49,448 nt of DNA, taken from contig JAJDAG010000083.1 of assembly GCA_029262005.1 (NCBI GenBank), positions 1 to 49,448 of the forward strand, written 5' to 3'. Numbering within the stretch: the first letter of the stretch is position 1; every line of letters begins with the position of its first letter. The position numbers and the translations under genes were made by a program. Origin of the DNA: Candidatus Zhuqueibacterota bacterium (lineage in GTDB: Bacteria; Zhuqueibacterota; Zhuqueibacteria; Oceanimicrobiales; Oceanimicrobiaceae). Below, piece by piece: positions 1 to 8,312 of this stretch. The notes under the pieces were generated by a model, which did not search any database, was not told the DNA's origin, and worked only from the letters and a program-made list of their open reading frames with translations.

Positions 1-3000
1 TCACACTAGGCGATCTTTTCGAACAAAGAGCGCGACAATATTCAAATAAGACCCTTTTTCAAGTTGTTCAAAACAACAAAACAATTGATTACACCTGGTC
101 CGACGTTCGCAAACGTGTTTTTGTAATCATGAGCGCATTGATTGAACTGCAAAGCGTGAGCGGCTCAAAAATGCGCGTCGCGATTATGTCGGAAAACAGT
201 ATTGACATGGCCTGCATCGATTTGGCCTGCTTGATGTGCGGCATTGTCGATGTCCCGATTCCGGCAAACAGCACGGCGCAAAACATCAATTTCATTCTTA
301 ATCACTCGCAAGCAACCTTGCTTTTTATTTCAGGAGAAAACCGTCTTGACGAATTCAATAAAATCAAAACAGCACCAGACCGTCTTGAAAAAATCGTCAC
401 CCTGAACATCGACACAATATCGGAGAATTCCTGCTTCATGTCATTCGAGGCATTTCTGGAGCTGGGCAGCCAGCGTGAAGAAAGCACATTGACGGACATA
501 ATGAAGCAGGTTCATCTTGATGATCTGGCCACAACCATGTACACTTCTGGCACCACAGAAGAACCGAAGGGCATCAAGTTTTCACAGCGGAATATCATCA
601 GCAAGCGGTTTGCCCGTGCTATCGCACTGCCGGAAATAGGGCACGAAGATAAATTCATTTGTTATCTGCCGCTTTTTCACACATTCGGACGCTATTTTGA
701 AATGATTGGCTGCATTTTTTGGGGCGCTACCTATATTTTCTTGGAAAGCCCGCGTCTGCAAACGATGATACAAAACATGAAACTGACGCACCCAACCATC
801 TTTATCAGCATTCCGAAAAAGTGGACGCAACTATTTGACAAAGTGCAGGAATCCGTGGATATCGAACGCGCTGAACCGGCGGAAATAAAATCGGTTGTAC
901 GCAAAGTGACTGGCGGCAGATTGAAATGGGGCTTGTCCGCCGCCGGTTATCTTGATCCGGATATATTCAGTTTTTTCCAGGAAAACGGCATCGAGATCAT
1001 GAGCGGATTCGGCATGACCGAGGCAACGGGTGGCATCACAATGACGCCACCTTTTGACTATCGCGGCAACTCGGTTGGCATTCCTTTGCCGGGCATTGAT
1101 GTGAAGCTTGAAAGCGATGGCGAAATGCTTATTCGCGGGCCTTATGTTATGACCGGATATTTGCTTACGGACAGCGGCCTTGAGAATGGCTGGTTACGAA
1201 CCGGTGATATTTTCAAACAAGATTCAGACGGTTTTCTCGAAATAATCGATCGAAAAAAAGAAATTTACAAAAACGTGCGTGGCGAAACCATCTCACCCCA
1301 AAAAATTGAAAATCTATTTCACGACTTTGAGGCTGTCAAGCGCGTTTTCCTGGTTGGCGATCATCGCGAATCCAACACCCTGCTACTGCACCCTAACTAT
1401 GATTATGAGGAACTCGATTTGAAGCAATTGACCGCGAGCCAGCTCCGCAGCTTTTTCAGCTCGCTTATCGTGTCGGTAAATCAGTTTCTTGCACCGTTTG
1501 AACGCATCACCAATTTTAGTATTGTGCAACGTGATTTTTCAGCGGAATTAGGAGAATTGACTCCCAAAGGAACTTTTAAACGCAAAGTAGTGGCGCAAAA
1601 TTTTGCTCAAGTTGTCGAGGCCATGTATGAGCGAAATTACTTACCGCTCGATCTGGACGGGTGTGAAGTCCGCATTCCCATGTGGTTCCTGCGCGAAAAA
1701 GCATGGACTTCCGACGATGTGAAAATTGAAAACAACACCCTTTTGGTGCCATCTGCCAATAAGTGCATGACCCTCAAATTAATGCGAAAAAGAAAGCCGC
1801 GCCGACTGCAGATCGGCACTCTGGTTTATGAGACAAGTGAAGCGTTCATCGACCTGACTGATGTGATAAACAGACCGCAACTTTATCTTGGCAACATGGC
1901 TCTTGGGGTTTTCGTCGGTGAAACGCTGTTAAAAAAAACAGTACAACCTCTATCAATTAACGGCGGCATTCAACTTCTGACGAAATCAAAAATAAACCGC
2001 CTGAAAAAAGAATGGTCAGACCGTTTTAACCAGATTGCCAGAAAAAAGGAAAGGACATTCGAGGGCGTTCACCTGGCAGCCTGCATGCTGCAAACCTGGA
2101 ACGAAAAACGCGCACTCAAGGCCATCAACTATCTTGAGAGCGTTATTCAGGAACGAAGTGAGAAAACCCATGCACAGGCGAAATCCGTTTTGATGCGAAC
2201 GGCTCATTGCACGAATGTGGTGATTAAACGCCGGGCGTTTCAGGTGCTCATTCTCACCGAACAACGTGATTTGCTGCAACCTGTCATGGATCGGTTTCTG
2301 TTATCGCGACACCACGTGCTCGACGAAGAATGTATTAAAAAAATCAGCGACCACGCTTTCAGCAAAGAACAACTAAGCCGCTTTCTCGCCTACCTCACGC
2401 ATTGTTTCGAGCAAATCCGTGCCGGGGAAGCGCACTCGGTGCGGTACCCGATAAGCGCTTTGCTCAAGCTGCTGACCGCTTATGGTTCCAAACATCCACT
2501 TTTTTTCAGAACTGTTCGTAGTGCGCTGGTCAAATGGCTTCTGTTTCCCCCGAACAAAACCATTGCCAAAGAAGCCCGTACAGGCTTGAATCGCCTGACG
2601 AAAGGGTTTAGAAAATGGCTCGGGCAGAACCTGCAAGTGGCCATCGATTACGAACGCGGCCGCGAATTTCAGTGGAAGGATGTTATCTGCTTCGAAGAGA
2701 CTATTCCCGAAGACGACCAATTGCGCATGGCCCAGGCGATTCAGAACTGTCCGTTGATCCGGGAAGCTATTTTTCTATTTTCCGGCGGCCGGCTAATTCA
2801 GCTTACCGAGATTCCGCAAAATGGAATCTGGATAAGCAACCTGGGCTCGTTACATGGAAAATCGGTGTACCGCGTATCTGTGCAAACACATAATTTTGGC
2901 TCGTTCGACCTCGCCATTAACCTGAACCAGACACTAAGTCAGGAAAAAATTGACTCAGAGATAAACTGGCTTATCTGCACCGGCGGCACTGAACGCACAA

Positions 3001-4427
3001 AACCATTGGTCGAGGAGTTTGGCGGCTATTGGCCGAAGTACGATCTTTGGACCGAGGAGTTCATTTCAGGCGAAACGGTTGAGAAATACTTGCGCAGGCA
3101 GGAGTTGGCCAAAAATGAAGAACAGATGCAACTGATATGGACTTCATTTGTCTGGAACGGCGTGAGCGCCTATGTTGATTTCTGGAATCGCACGGGTGGC
3201 AAAATGGAAATTGGCGATCCAACCCCGGCAAATGTCATTGTGCCTTCACACGATTTTCAGGTGGGATTCCGCATCGTTTCAATCTCAAACAGCCAGCCAT
3301 TTACCAATCTAACCAACATGCTGCTCTCGTTTGAAAAAAACTTTGTAAATTCAGTTGAAACTCAATATCCGGGGATCAAAGGTAAGAGCAAATGGTATAT
3401 CCTTTTTGCTGCTTTCCTGGAAATACTTGGTGAAAATGAAGGACTGCAACTTTTACAGAATGAGCTCGAGGTAATTTCCAAGGGAAAAAGAAACAAACCG
3501 GTTCAGGAAATGCAACAAAAGCTAAAAGCCTTTATCCAGGCGGTGCGCTCGCATGGCTACAAACCAGAACGCTTGTATTTCGCAATTAAGCGCTTCAAGC
3601 GTTGGCTGGCCGTCAACCCGGAAGCGACCGCTCAGGCACAAATACAAACCCTCATCGATCTTCGCACAACTTACATTATTGACACGGTCGAGAAACGAAA
3701 TCCGGGCTCGCGCATTCAGTTGTATCGAGACACTGTGTTCTCAAAAAGTGATTCGCATTTTCGAAAAGCGTTAACGCAGATCATGAAGACCAAAAAGAAA
3801 AATTCACTGTCACACTTTGACTTGCAGAAGCATTTCGCCGAGCTACAACACCACCACGAACTTAGCGAGAACGAGAAAATTTTCCTGACCCGTCTCTCCT
3901 ACCCGCACCTTGGCGCACGAGAATCTGCTGAAATGATCTCGCTGGTGTCGGCAGGTTCTGAGAACGCAACGCTGGTGGTTTATACTGATGACGATGAGGG
4001 CAACCGACTTGCCATTCGCAACCCGGCCTCACCCAAGGAAATAGCCCGGCTCCACAAGCTGTTCACAGCCGCCAAATTGCCGGTGGATTTCACACCAAAG
4101 CACGAATTTCTCCTGGTCCTCAATGCAAGGGGCAGAGTAATCGGTGGGTTGTTTTTCAGGCATACTGATGACAAGCAGGTGCATCTTGAAAAAGTGGTTG
4201 TGGATGAACACAGCCGCCGCAGAACCGTCAGCGACAACCTGATGCGAGAGTTTTTCAATCGGGTTCACAGCCAGGGAATTGAAGTCGTCACCGTCGGTTT
4301 TTTACGACCCGAATATTTCTATCGTTTTGGCTTCCGCATCGATCACAGATATGGCAATATGGTCAAACGCCTTGAGGACAAAGCGGAGGTTGAGCGTGGA
4401 ACAGATCTGATGGAGCAAATCGTTTAA
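1..4427 (+). CDS. Adenylate-forming (AMP-binding) enzyme with C-terminal GNAT domain, 5'-truncated by the window
   Basis: The frame is open from base 3 and already encodes the typical start of an acyl-CoA/acyl-ACP synthetase (TLGDLFEQRA, then YTWSDVRKRV), so the ATG at 129 is internal and the true start lies upstream of the window. At least 1474 residues are visible. Adenylation motifs are intact: YTSGTTEEPKG (P-loop-like A3) near residue 138 counted from the 129 ATG, GFGMTEATGG, GWLRTGDIF and the hinge IIDRKKEIYKNVRGE. The domain should activate a carboxylic acid as its acyl-AMP. No carrier-protein domain was recognised. A long middle part follows; around nt 2680-3290 it resembles a kinase/aminoglycoside phosphotransferase fold, with a hinge-like YDLWTEEFISGE and a loop GDPTPANVIV. 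The last ~110 residues look like a GNAT acetyltransferase (VIGGLFF, YFYRFGFR). It converges on glgA and is the only plus-strand gene. Substrate unknown. Confidence 0.85.
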   Translation, partial: TLGDLFEQRARQYSNKTLFQVVQNNKTIDYTWSDVRKRVFVIMSALIELQSVSGSKMRVAIMSENSIDMACIDLACLMCGIVDVPIPANSTAQNINFILNHSQATLLFISGENRLDEFNKIKTAPDRLEKIVTLNIDTISENSCFMSFEAFLELGSQREESTLTDIMKQVHLDDLATTMYTSGTTEEPKGIKFSQRNIISKRFARAIALPEIGHEDKFICYLPLFHTFGRYFEMIGCIFWGATYIFLESPRLQTMIQNMKLTHPTIFISIPKKWTQLFDKVQESVDIERAEPAEIKSVVRKVTGGRLKWGLSAAGYLDPDIFSFFQENGIEIMSGFGMTEATGGITMTPPFDYRGNSVGIPLPGIDVKLESDGEMLIRGPYVMTGYLLTDSGLENGWLRTGDIFKQDSDGFLEIIDRKKEIYKNVRGETISPQKIENLFHDFEAVKRVFLVGDHRESNTLLLHPNYDYEELDLKQLTASQLRSFFSSLIVSVNQFLAPFERITNFSIVQRDFSAELGELTPKGTFKRKVVAQNFAQVVEAMYERNYLPLDLDGCEVRIPMWFLREKAWTSDDVKIENNTLLVPSANKCMTLKLMRKRKPRRLQIGTLVYETSEAFIDLTDVINRPQLYLGNMALGVFVGETLLKKTVQPLSINGGIQLLTKSKINRLKKEWSDRFNQIARKKERTFEGVHLAACMLQTWNEKRALKAINYLESVIQERSEKTHAQAKSVLMRTAHCTNVVIKRRAFQVLILTEQRDLLQPVMDRFLLSRHHVLDEECIKKISDHAFSKEQLSRFLAYLTHCFEQIRAGEAHSVRYPISALLKLLTAYGSKHPLFFRTVRSALVKWLLFPPNKTIAKEARTGLNRLTKGFRKWLGQNLQVAIDYERGREFQWKDVICFEETIPEDDQLRMAQAIQNCPLIREAIFLFSGGRLIQLTEIPQNGIWISNLGSLHGKSVYRVSVQTHNFGSFDLAINLNQTLSQEKIDSEINWLICTGGTERTKPLVEEFGGYWPKYDLWTEEFISGETVEKYLRRQELAKNEEQMQLIWTSFVWNGVSAYVDFWNRTGGKMEIGDPTPANVIVPSHDFQVGFRIVSISNSQPFTNLTNMLLSFEKNFVNSVETQYPGIKGKSKWYILFAAFLEILGENEGLQLLQNELEVISKGKRNKPVQEMQQKLKAFIQAVRSHGYKPERLYFAIKRFKRWLAVNPEATAQAQIQTLIDLRTTYIIDTVEKRNPGSRIQLYRDTVFSKSDSHFRKALTQIMKTKKKNSLSHFDLQKHFAELQHHHELSENEKIFLTRLSYPHLGARESAEMISLVSAGSENATLVVYTDDDEGNRLAIRNPASPKEIARLHKLFTAAKLPVDFTPKHEFLLVLNARGRVIGGLFFRHTDDKQVHLEKVVVDEHSRRRTVSDNLMREFFNRVHSQGIEVVTVGFLRPEYFYRFGFRIDHRYGNMVKRLEDKAEVERGTDLMEQIV

Positions 4428-4490
4428 CAGCTTATTAATTACCCCCAACCGAAGGAGTGACAGCGCGGGAGCGTTTTCGGTCAGACACTA

Positions 4491-4514
4491 AATAGCAGAG
4501 ACGGCTGTGCTATT
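4491..4514 (-). terminator. Weak hairpin at the end of glgA
   Basis: A 7-bp perfect inverted repeat, AATAGCA / TGCTATT with a 10-nt loop, overlaps the glgA stop codon. On the minus strand it is followed by only a short TTTA. It lies in the 85-bp gap between two convergent genes, where terminators are expected, but the stem is short and the U-tract poor. Confidence 0.3.
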
Positions 4515-6045
4515 ACCTGTCAGATTGATTCAAAGCCGGTCCATAAACCTCTTCAACATACTGCGCTGCCGAATCCGACCATTCGAATCGTTGAAAAAAT
4601 CCGCGCCGCTGAATCGCCAGGAATTTGTCTCGATCCTGGTAATAAAGCTTAGACGCTATTTTAACTGTTTTAACAAGATTGCGTAATACAGCTTTTCTAT
4701 TCCGGCCGGCAAAGCCAAAGCCAGTCCCGGCCTTTTTGTTGTGAGGCACCACTGTATCAGTCAGACCACCGGTAAATCGCACCAATGGCGGGGTTGCATT
4801 GCTCAAAGACTCCATCTGCGTAATTCCGCACGGTTCAAACAAACTAGGCATGAGGAAAACGGCGCTACCCAGGCTGATATTTTTTGCAATTTCACGATCA
4901 AATGCAATGGTGAAAGCATAGTTAGGCCTGCTGGAGATACTCAGAAAATCATTGTAAGTGGTTTTATCCGGGAATCTCTGGACGGCGATGTTTCGCATAA
5001 AAATTTCATACTCGGGCAACCCGGTGGCCAGAATCGCCACATTGACGTTTGGCAGATCAAGAATGTGCTCAAGCACCGGGCGACCGTCCAGCTCCTCGGT
5101 TAACAATCGGAATTTTTGTTCAACAGCGCGGCCAACAAACCCGAGCAGAAAGTTCTCAGGCGTTGCAAAAGAGGCTGACAATGATTTCTTCGCCTCTGCT
5201 TTCTTTGCAAGCACCTGCTGAAATTCTCTTTCTGTCGGCTTGAAACTGTATTCAAACCCATTCAAAACGCCTGTGAGTTTGCCCTTGCGGGACAAGCGCG
5301 CCGCAATTTTCTCAAGTCCTTTGCCGCCGGCAAAAAAAGCTGATTCTTTTTCTGGCCTGGTTGTTTCTTTTGCATAATTTGGACTTACTGTGTTAACCAT
5401 GTGCGCAAGCTCCAAAGCCAACCTCAAGGCGTTCACGCTCTTCCACTTCGGGTGCGGATCATGAAATAATGGACCGACTTTCGGGTGACTCAAAATCTTA
5501 TTTACATCCCAGCCTCTAATTGCGGATATACCAATATTGCCCTGGTAGCCGATGTTGTGCACCGTGAGAACACGCTTGGGGGGCAAACGCTCCATTTCCA
5601 TCAGGCCAAATAGGTAGCCCAGCACCCAGTCGTTAATGTGCACAATATCCGGCTGGCTCCGACGGATGAGTTCCAGGCAAGCCGTGGAAAAAAATGAAAA
5701 TCTAAGAATATCGTCTTTGAACGGAATATTTTTGCTGTAAATATAGGGCTCGGCGTAATCGCCATCGAAATAGGTTGGGTTCTTAACAAAGTGGACCGGG
5801 ACATTTTGCAGTTTACCTTGATGAATCGAAACGGCCTCGTTGCGCTTAGCGAAAGGAACTTCGTAACTATCCGTTTTCGCGCCGATGTACTTGCTGTCGA
5901 TCACACCGTAAAGTGGCGTGACAATTTCGATTTGCACGCCCTGTTTGTGCAACGCAGGCGGCAATTCACCCGCGACATCCCCGACGCCACCTACTTTTGA
6001 AAACGGTTTACACTCTGCGGTTATGTAGAGGACTTTGATTTTCAT
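4513..6045 (-). CDS. glgA: Glycogen/starch synthase, GT5 family
   Basis: 510 residues, within the usual size of bacterial GlgA. It transfers glucose from ADP-glucose (sometimes UDP-glucose) to the non-reducing end of an alpha-1,4-glucan in the cytoplasm. The N-terminus carries the sugar-nucleotide loop KVGGVGDVAGELP at residues 17-29 (family form KxGGLxDV). The C-terminal Rossmann domain carries SLFEPCGITQMES and FTGGLTDTV, the GT5 signature with the retaining-mechanism Glu. It is the last gene of the starch cluster, 95 bp after GH57. That gap contains a sigma70-like promoter and two palindromes, so glgA may also be transcribed alone. Presence with glucan-degrading enzymes suggests that imported glucan feeds glycogen storage. 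Donor nucleotide cannot be read from sequence. Confidence 0.95.
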   Translation of the reverse strand: MKIKVLYITAECKPFSKVGGVGDVAGELPPALHKQGVQIEIVTPLYGVIDSKYIGAKTDSYEVPFAKRNEAVSIHQGKLQNVPVHFVKNPTYFDGDYAEPYIYSKNIPFKDDILRFSFFSTACLELIRRSQPDIVHINDWVLGYLFGLMEMERLPPKRVLTVHNIGYQGNIGISAIRGWDVNKILSHPKVGPLFHDPHPKWKSVNALRLALELAHMVNTVSPNYAKETTRPEKESAFFAGGKGLEKIAARLSRKGKLTGVLNGFEYSFKPTEREFQQVLAKKAEAKKSLSASFATPENFLLGFVGRAVEQKFRLLTEELDGRPVLEHILDLPNVNVAILATGLPEYEIFMRNIAVQRFPDKTTYNDFLSISSRPNYAFTIAFDREIAKNISLGSAVFLMPSLFEPCGITQMESLSNATPPLVRFTGGLTDTVVPHNKKAGTGFGFAGRNRKAVLRNLVKTVKIASKLYYQDRDKFLAIQRRGFFQRFEWSDSAAQYVEEVYGPALNQSDR

Positions 6046-6060
6046 GACTACAATTGAACG

Positions 6061-6074
6061 TTTGTAAGTACAAA
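6061..6074 (-). promoter_or_regulatory. Candidate LacI-family operator before glgA
   Basis: TTTGTAAGTACAAA is an inverted repeat with 6-bp arms. It sits 16-29 nt before the glgA ATG and just downstream of the predicted start of transcription. Twelve of 14 bases match TTTGTGCGTACAAA in front of the LacI-type gene at 36226-36239. Position and similarity suggest the same repressor binds both; this is inference. Confidence 0.4.
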
Positions 6075-6087
6075 AAATGGCCGGTAG

Positions 6088-6115
6088 TTCATAAACTTAT
6101 GAATCGGTTTGACAA
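6088..6115 (-). promoter_or_regulatory. Predicted sigma70-like promoter for glgA with overlapping palindrome
   Basis: Reading the minus strand, TTGTCA (6115-6110) and TATGAA (6093-6088) are separated by 16 bp, matching -35 and -10 boxes at 5/6 and 4/6. The -10 box lies inside a palindrome with 7-bp arms, TTCATAA-AC-TTATGAA (6088-6103), which could be a second regulator site. Predicted transcription start is near 6081. Confidence 0.45.
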
Positions 6116-6140
6116 CTGTCTTGCGTGGAAAGTTGTAAAT

Positions 6141-8312
6141 CTACAGCGCAGCCACCTCCAAAACAAGATCAGTTTGCCAGGTTGCACCGGCATCCAACTC
6201 AAATTTCCAGTTTGGTAAAACAACTGAACTTTGGTAAACGCGTTCAAAGCCACCCTCCGACTGTGAGATGGTCTCAATGGGAAAGCGCCAAAATGAGCAG
6301 TCCTCCGATGCCTTCAATGAGATGCTCACTTTCAACCACTCATCAACGAGACGAGCTTCGCCGGCGCTTGCAATTTCTCCTGAGCTGCGCAATCGCGCGT
6401 CTTTTAATTTACTACCTGGAAAAACAAAATATCGGTCCGGAGCATCCCCGGCAAGCAAAGCAAAATCCCACTCGGAAGCAAACCAGAAGGACTCTGTTTT
6501 TTGGCTGTTATTGGTGAGCGAATAATGAATCAGCAAACAGGAGGAAAGGCTGTCAACGGAGATTGTCTTTTCAATCAGAACAGATGCTTTACGGCGATTT
6601 TGTGTGGCGACTTCGCCGAGACGCCGCAGCTTAATCGCAACATTATCATCTTGTTTATGCAGGACATATTCAAACGGTTGCTCAATGAAATCGCCTGCCT
6701 CAACATGCTTTGATTGACTGAATTTTGTCAATGTTGTTTTTTTCTCAAGAAAATGATCCAGGCAGGACATGCGGCGATAATTGTCATAATGCAGAAGCTT
6801 TTCCAGACCTTCTTCCTTCATAACCACGAGATCGTGAATGCTGGCGATACTATCTTCCGCCACTGTCTCCTTGCTTTTGCCGGCAGGCTGTGCAGCCTGC
6901 ACCAGTTTTTTGTGGTAGCTTTCTTCACGCCGCGTCATGGTATCCATAATGTTGATGGCTCCGGGCTTAAAGTCCAGCTCAAAAATCGCCCCACCGCGTT
7001 GGGGCGCTATTTTCAGATTTATTTGCGGGTTCGAAACCAGCACCTCCCCATGGCCGTCACAATCAAAATCCGTTTCTGCAATATCAAGCCAGCCGGTCGA
7101 TTCACCAGGATGTTCGATTTCGTCGAGCAAGCGCTCTGCTTGAATAAATTCATGATAGGTGGCATAGCGCAAGTGGCATAAATAGAGTCCGCCGAAAACA
7201 CCATGCCAGTAAGGGCAATTGCACTGACCTGCCCAGAGGTGGTCTTGAGCCCGTTTGAATTTATCCTCAGCGCTATGCACGGCTGCCAGTGACTCCAGCC
7301 TTTTGCTCAGGCGCAGCATTTTCTTGTGCATGTTATTGGACTCTGGGTATTTGACCATAAAGTTACGCCAAAAACCACCCCGAACAAACATCCTGTTTTT
7401 ATCAAGCATGTCCGCCTGGCGAAGCGTTGCTTCAAAATCGTCGTATTGTGAAATGGCTCTGGTTGGCAGCGCCCATTCCATCATTTCCCGGTAAGAGGCT
7501 GTTGGCAAATAAATTCGCCCCAACGGCTGGAACCGCTCAATGGCTTCTGAAAAATGAATAATGTTAATCCATTCAGAATTTTCTTCCAGCACCGTAAAGA
7601 AATTATCCAGCCAGCCATTTTCAAAGCAGTGCTTGTATGTGTTCGGCCAGACGCCGAACTTTTCACCATCGTCGGCGAACACGACCACGGCCTCGCCATC
7701 TTCCGTAGCAATAGAACGCAGATACTCGATGGTATTTTCCGGTGGCTCAAAAGGGATGGTGTAACGAAGTTTTTCACGAATTGGAAACAGAAAGACCGTA
7801 TGGCCTTCCTCCTCGGTTAAAAAATAGCCCAACATTTCCTCATCCTTCAGCCCCGCATTCTTGAAGTGAGAGTCATCCAGAACAAGATAATTCACGCCGG
7901 CCTCTGCCAGGCATTTAGGCAAATGCGGCTCCCAAATTCTCTCTGCCAGCCACATACCGGCCGGTTCATAGCCAGTGTTCTCTTTGACAAACCGGTTCAG
8001 CTTTTGAACCTGGCCTACCTTATCTCGATCCGGGATGACTGACATTATCGGCTCGTAAAAACCACCCGTCATCATTTCAATTTGGTTTCGCTGAACAAGT
8101 TTGCGAAGCAACGGGATAAAGGTTGGTTTATTTATTTTCAACCATTCAAAGAGGATACCGGTATAATGTTGCGCCATACGGATATGTGGGTGCTTTTCCA
8201 ACAATTCCAGGAAAGGCAAATAGGATTTTTGATACGCTTCTTCAAGGACAAAGTCAAAATTTCCAACCGGTTGGTGATTGTGAATGCCAAATGCAATGCT
8301 GATTGTTTTCAA
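6141..8312 (-). CDS. GH57 4-alpha-glucanotransferase / alpha-amylase-type enzyme
   Basis: 723 residues, no signal peptide, so cytoplasmic. The sequence resembles, from memory, the Thermococcus litoralis 4-alpha-glucanotransferase along its whole length. Conserved GH57 blocks are FGIHNHQPVGNF (residues 8-19), GGFYEPI (83-89), WLAERIWEP with the likely nucleophile Glu124, VVFADDGEKFG with the likely acid/base Asp at 214/215, and FVRGGFWRNF further on. The C-terminal half, from about residue 430 (GGAIFELD...), is the beta-sandwich domain seen in the longer transferases. It would transfer maltodextrin segments between alpha-1,4-glucans. Its start is TTG: the codon overlaps the TGA stop of the upstream GH13 lipoprotein gene (TTGA), and AAAGGG lies a few bases before it, so the two are translationally coupled. 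Amylase versus transferase activity cannot be separated by sequence alone. Confidence 0.9.
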   Translation of the reverse strand: MKTISIAFGIHNHQPVGNFDFVLEEAYQKSYLPFLELLEKHPHIRMAQHYTGILFEWLKINKPTFIPLLRKLVQRNQIEMMTGGFYEPIMSVIPDRDKVGQVQKLNRFVKENTGYEPAGMWLAERIWEPHLPKCLAEAGVNYLVLDDSHFKNAGLKDEEMLGYFLTEEEGHTVFLFPIREKLRYTIPFEPPENTIEYLRSIATEDGEAVVVFADDGEKFGVWPNTYKHCFENGWLDNFFTVLEENSEWINIIHFSEAIERFQPLGRIYLPTASYREMMEWALPTRAISQYDDFEATLRQADMLDKNRMFVRGGFWRNFMVKYPESNNMHKKMLRLSKRLESLAAVHSAEDKFKRAQDHLWAGQCNCPYWHGVFGGLYLCHLRYATYHEFIQAERLLDEIEHPGESTGWLDIAETDFDCDGHGEVLVSNPQINLKIAPQRGGAIFELDFKPGAINIMDTMTRREESYHKKLVQAAQPAGKSKETVAEDSIASIHDLVVMKEEGLEKLLHYDNYRRMSCLDHFLEKKTTLTKFSQSKHVEAGDFIEQPFEYVLHKQDDNVAIKLRRLGEVATQNRRKASVLIEKTISVDSLSSCLLIHYSLTNNSQKTESFWFASEWDFALLAGDAPDRYFVFPGSKLKDARLRSSGEIASAGEARLVDEWLKVSISLKASEDCSFWRFPIETISQSEGGFERVYQSSVVLPNWKFELDAGATWQTDLVLEVAAL

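Noticed and set aside
129-131. ATG as start of the first gene
   Set aside because: The frame upstream of it already encodes the conserved N-terminus of an AMP-binding enzyme, so the start is outside the window.
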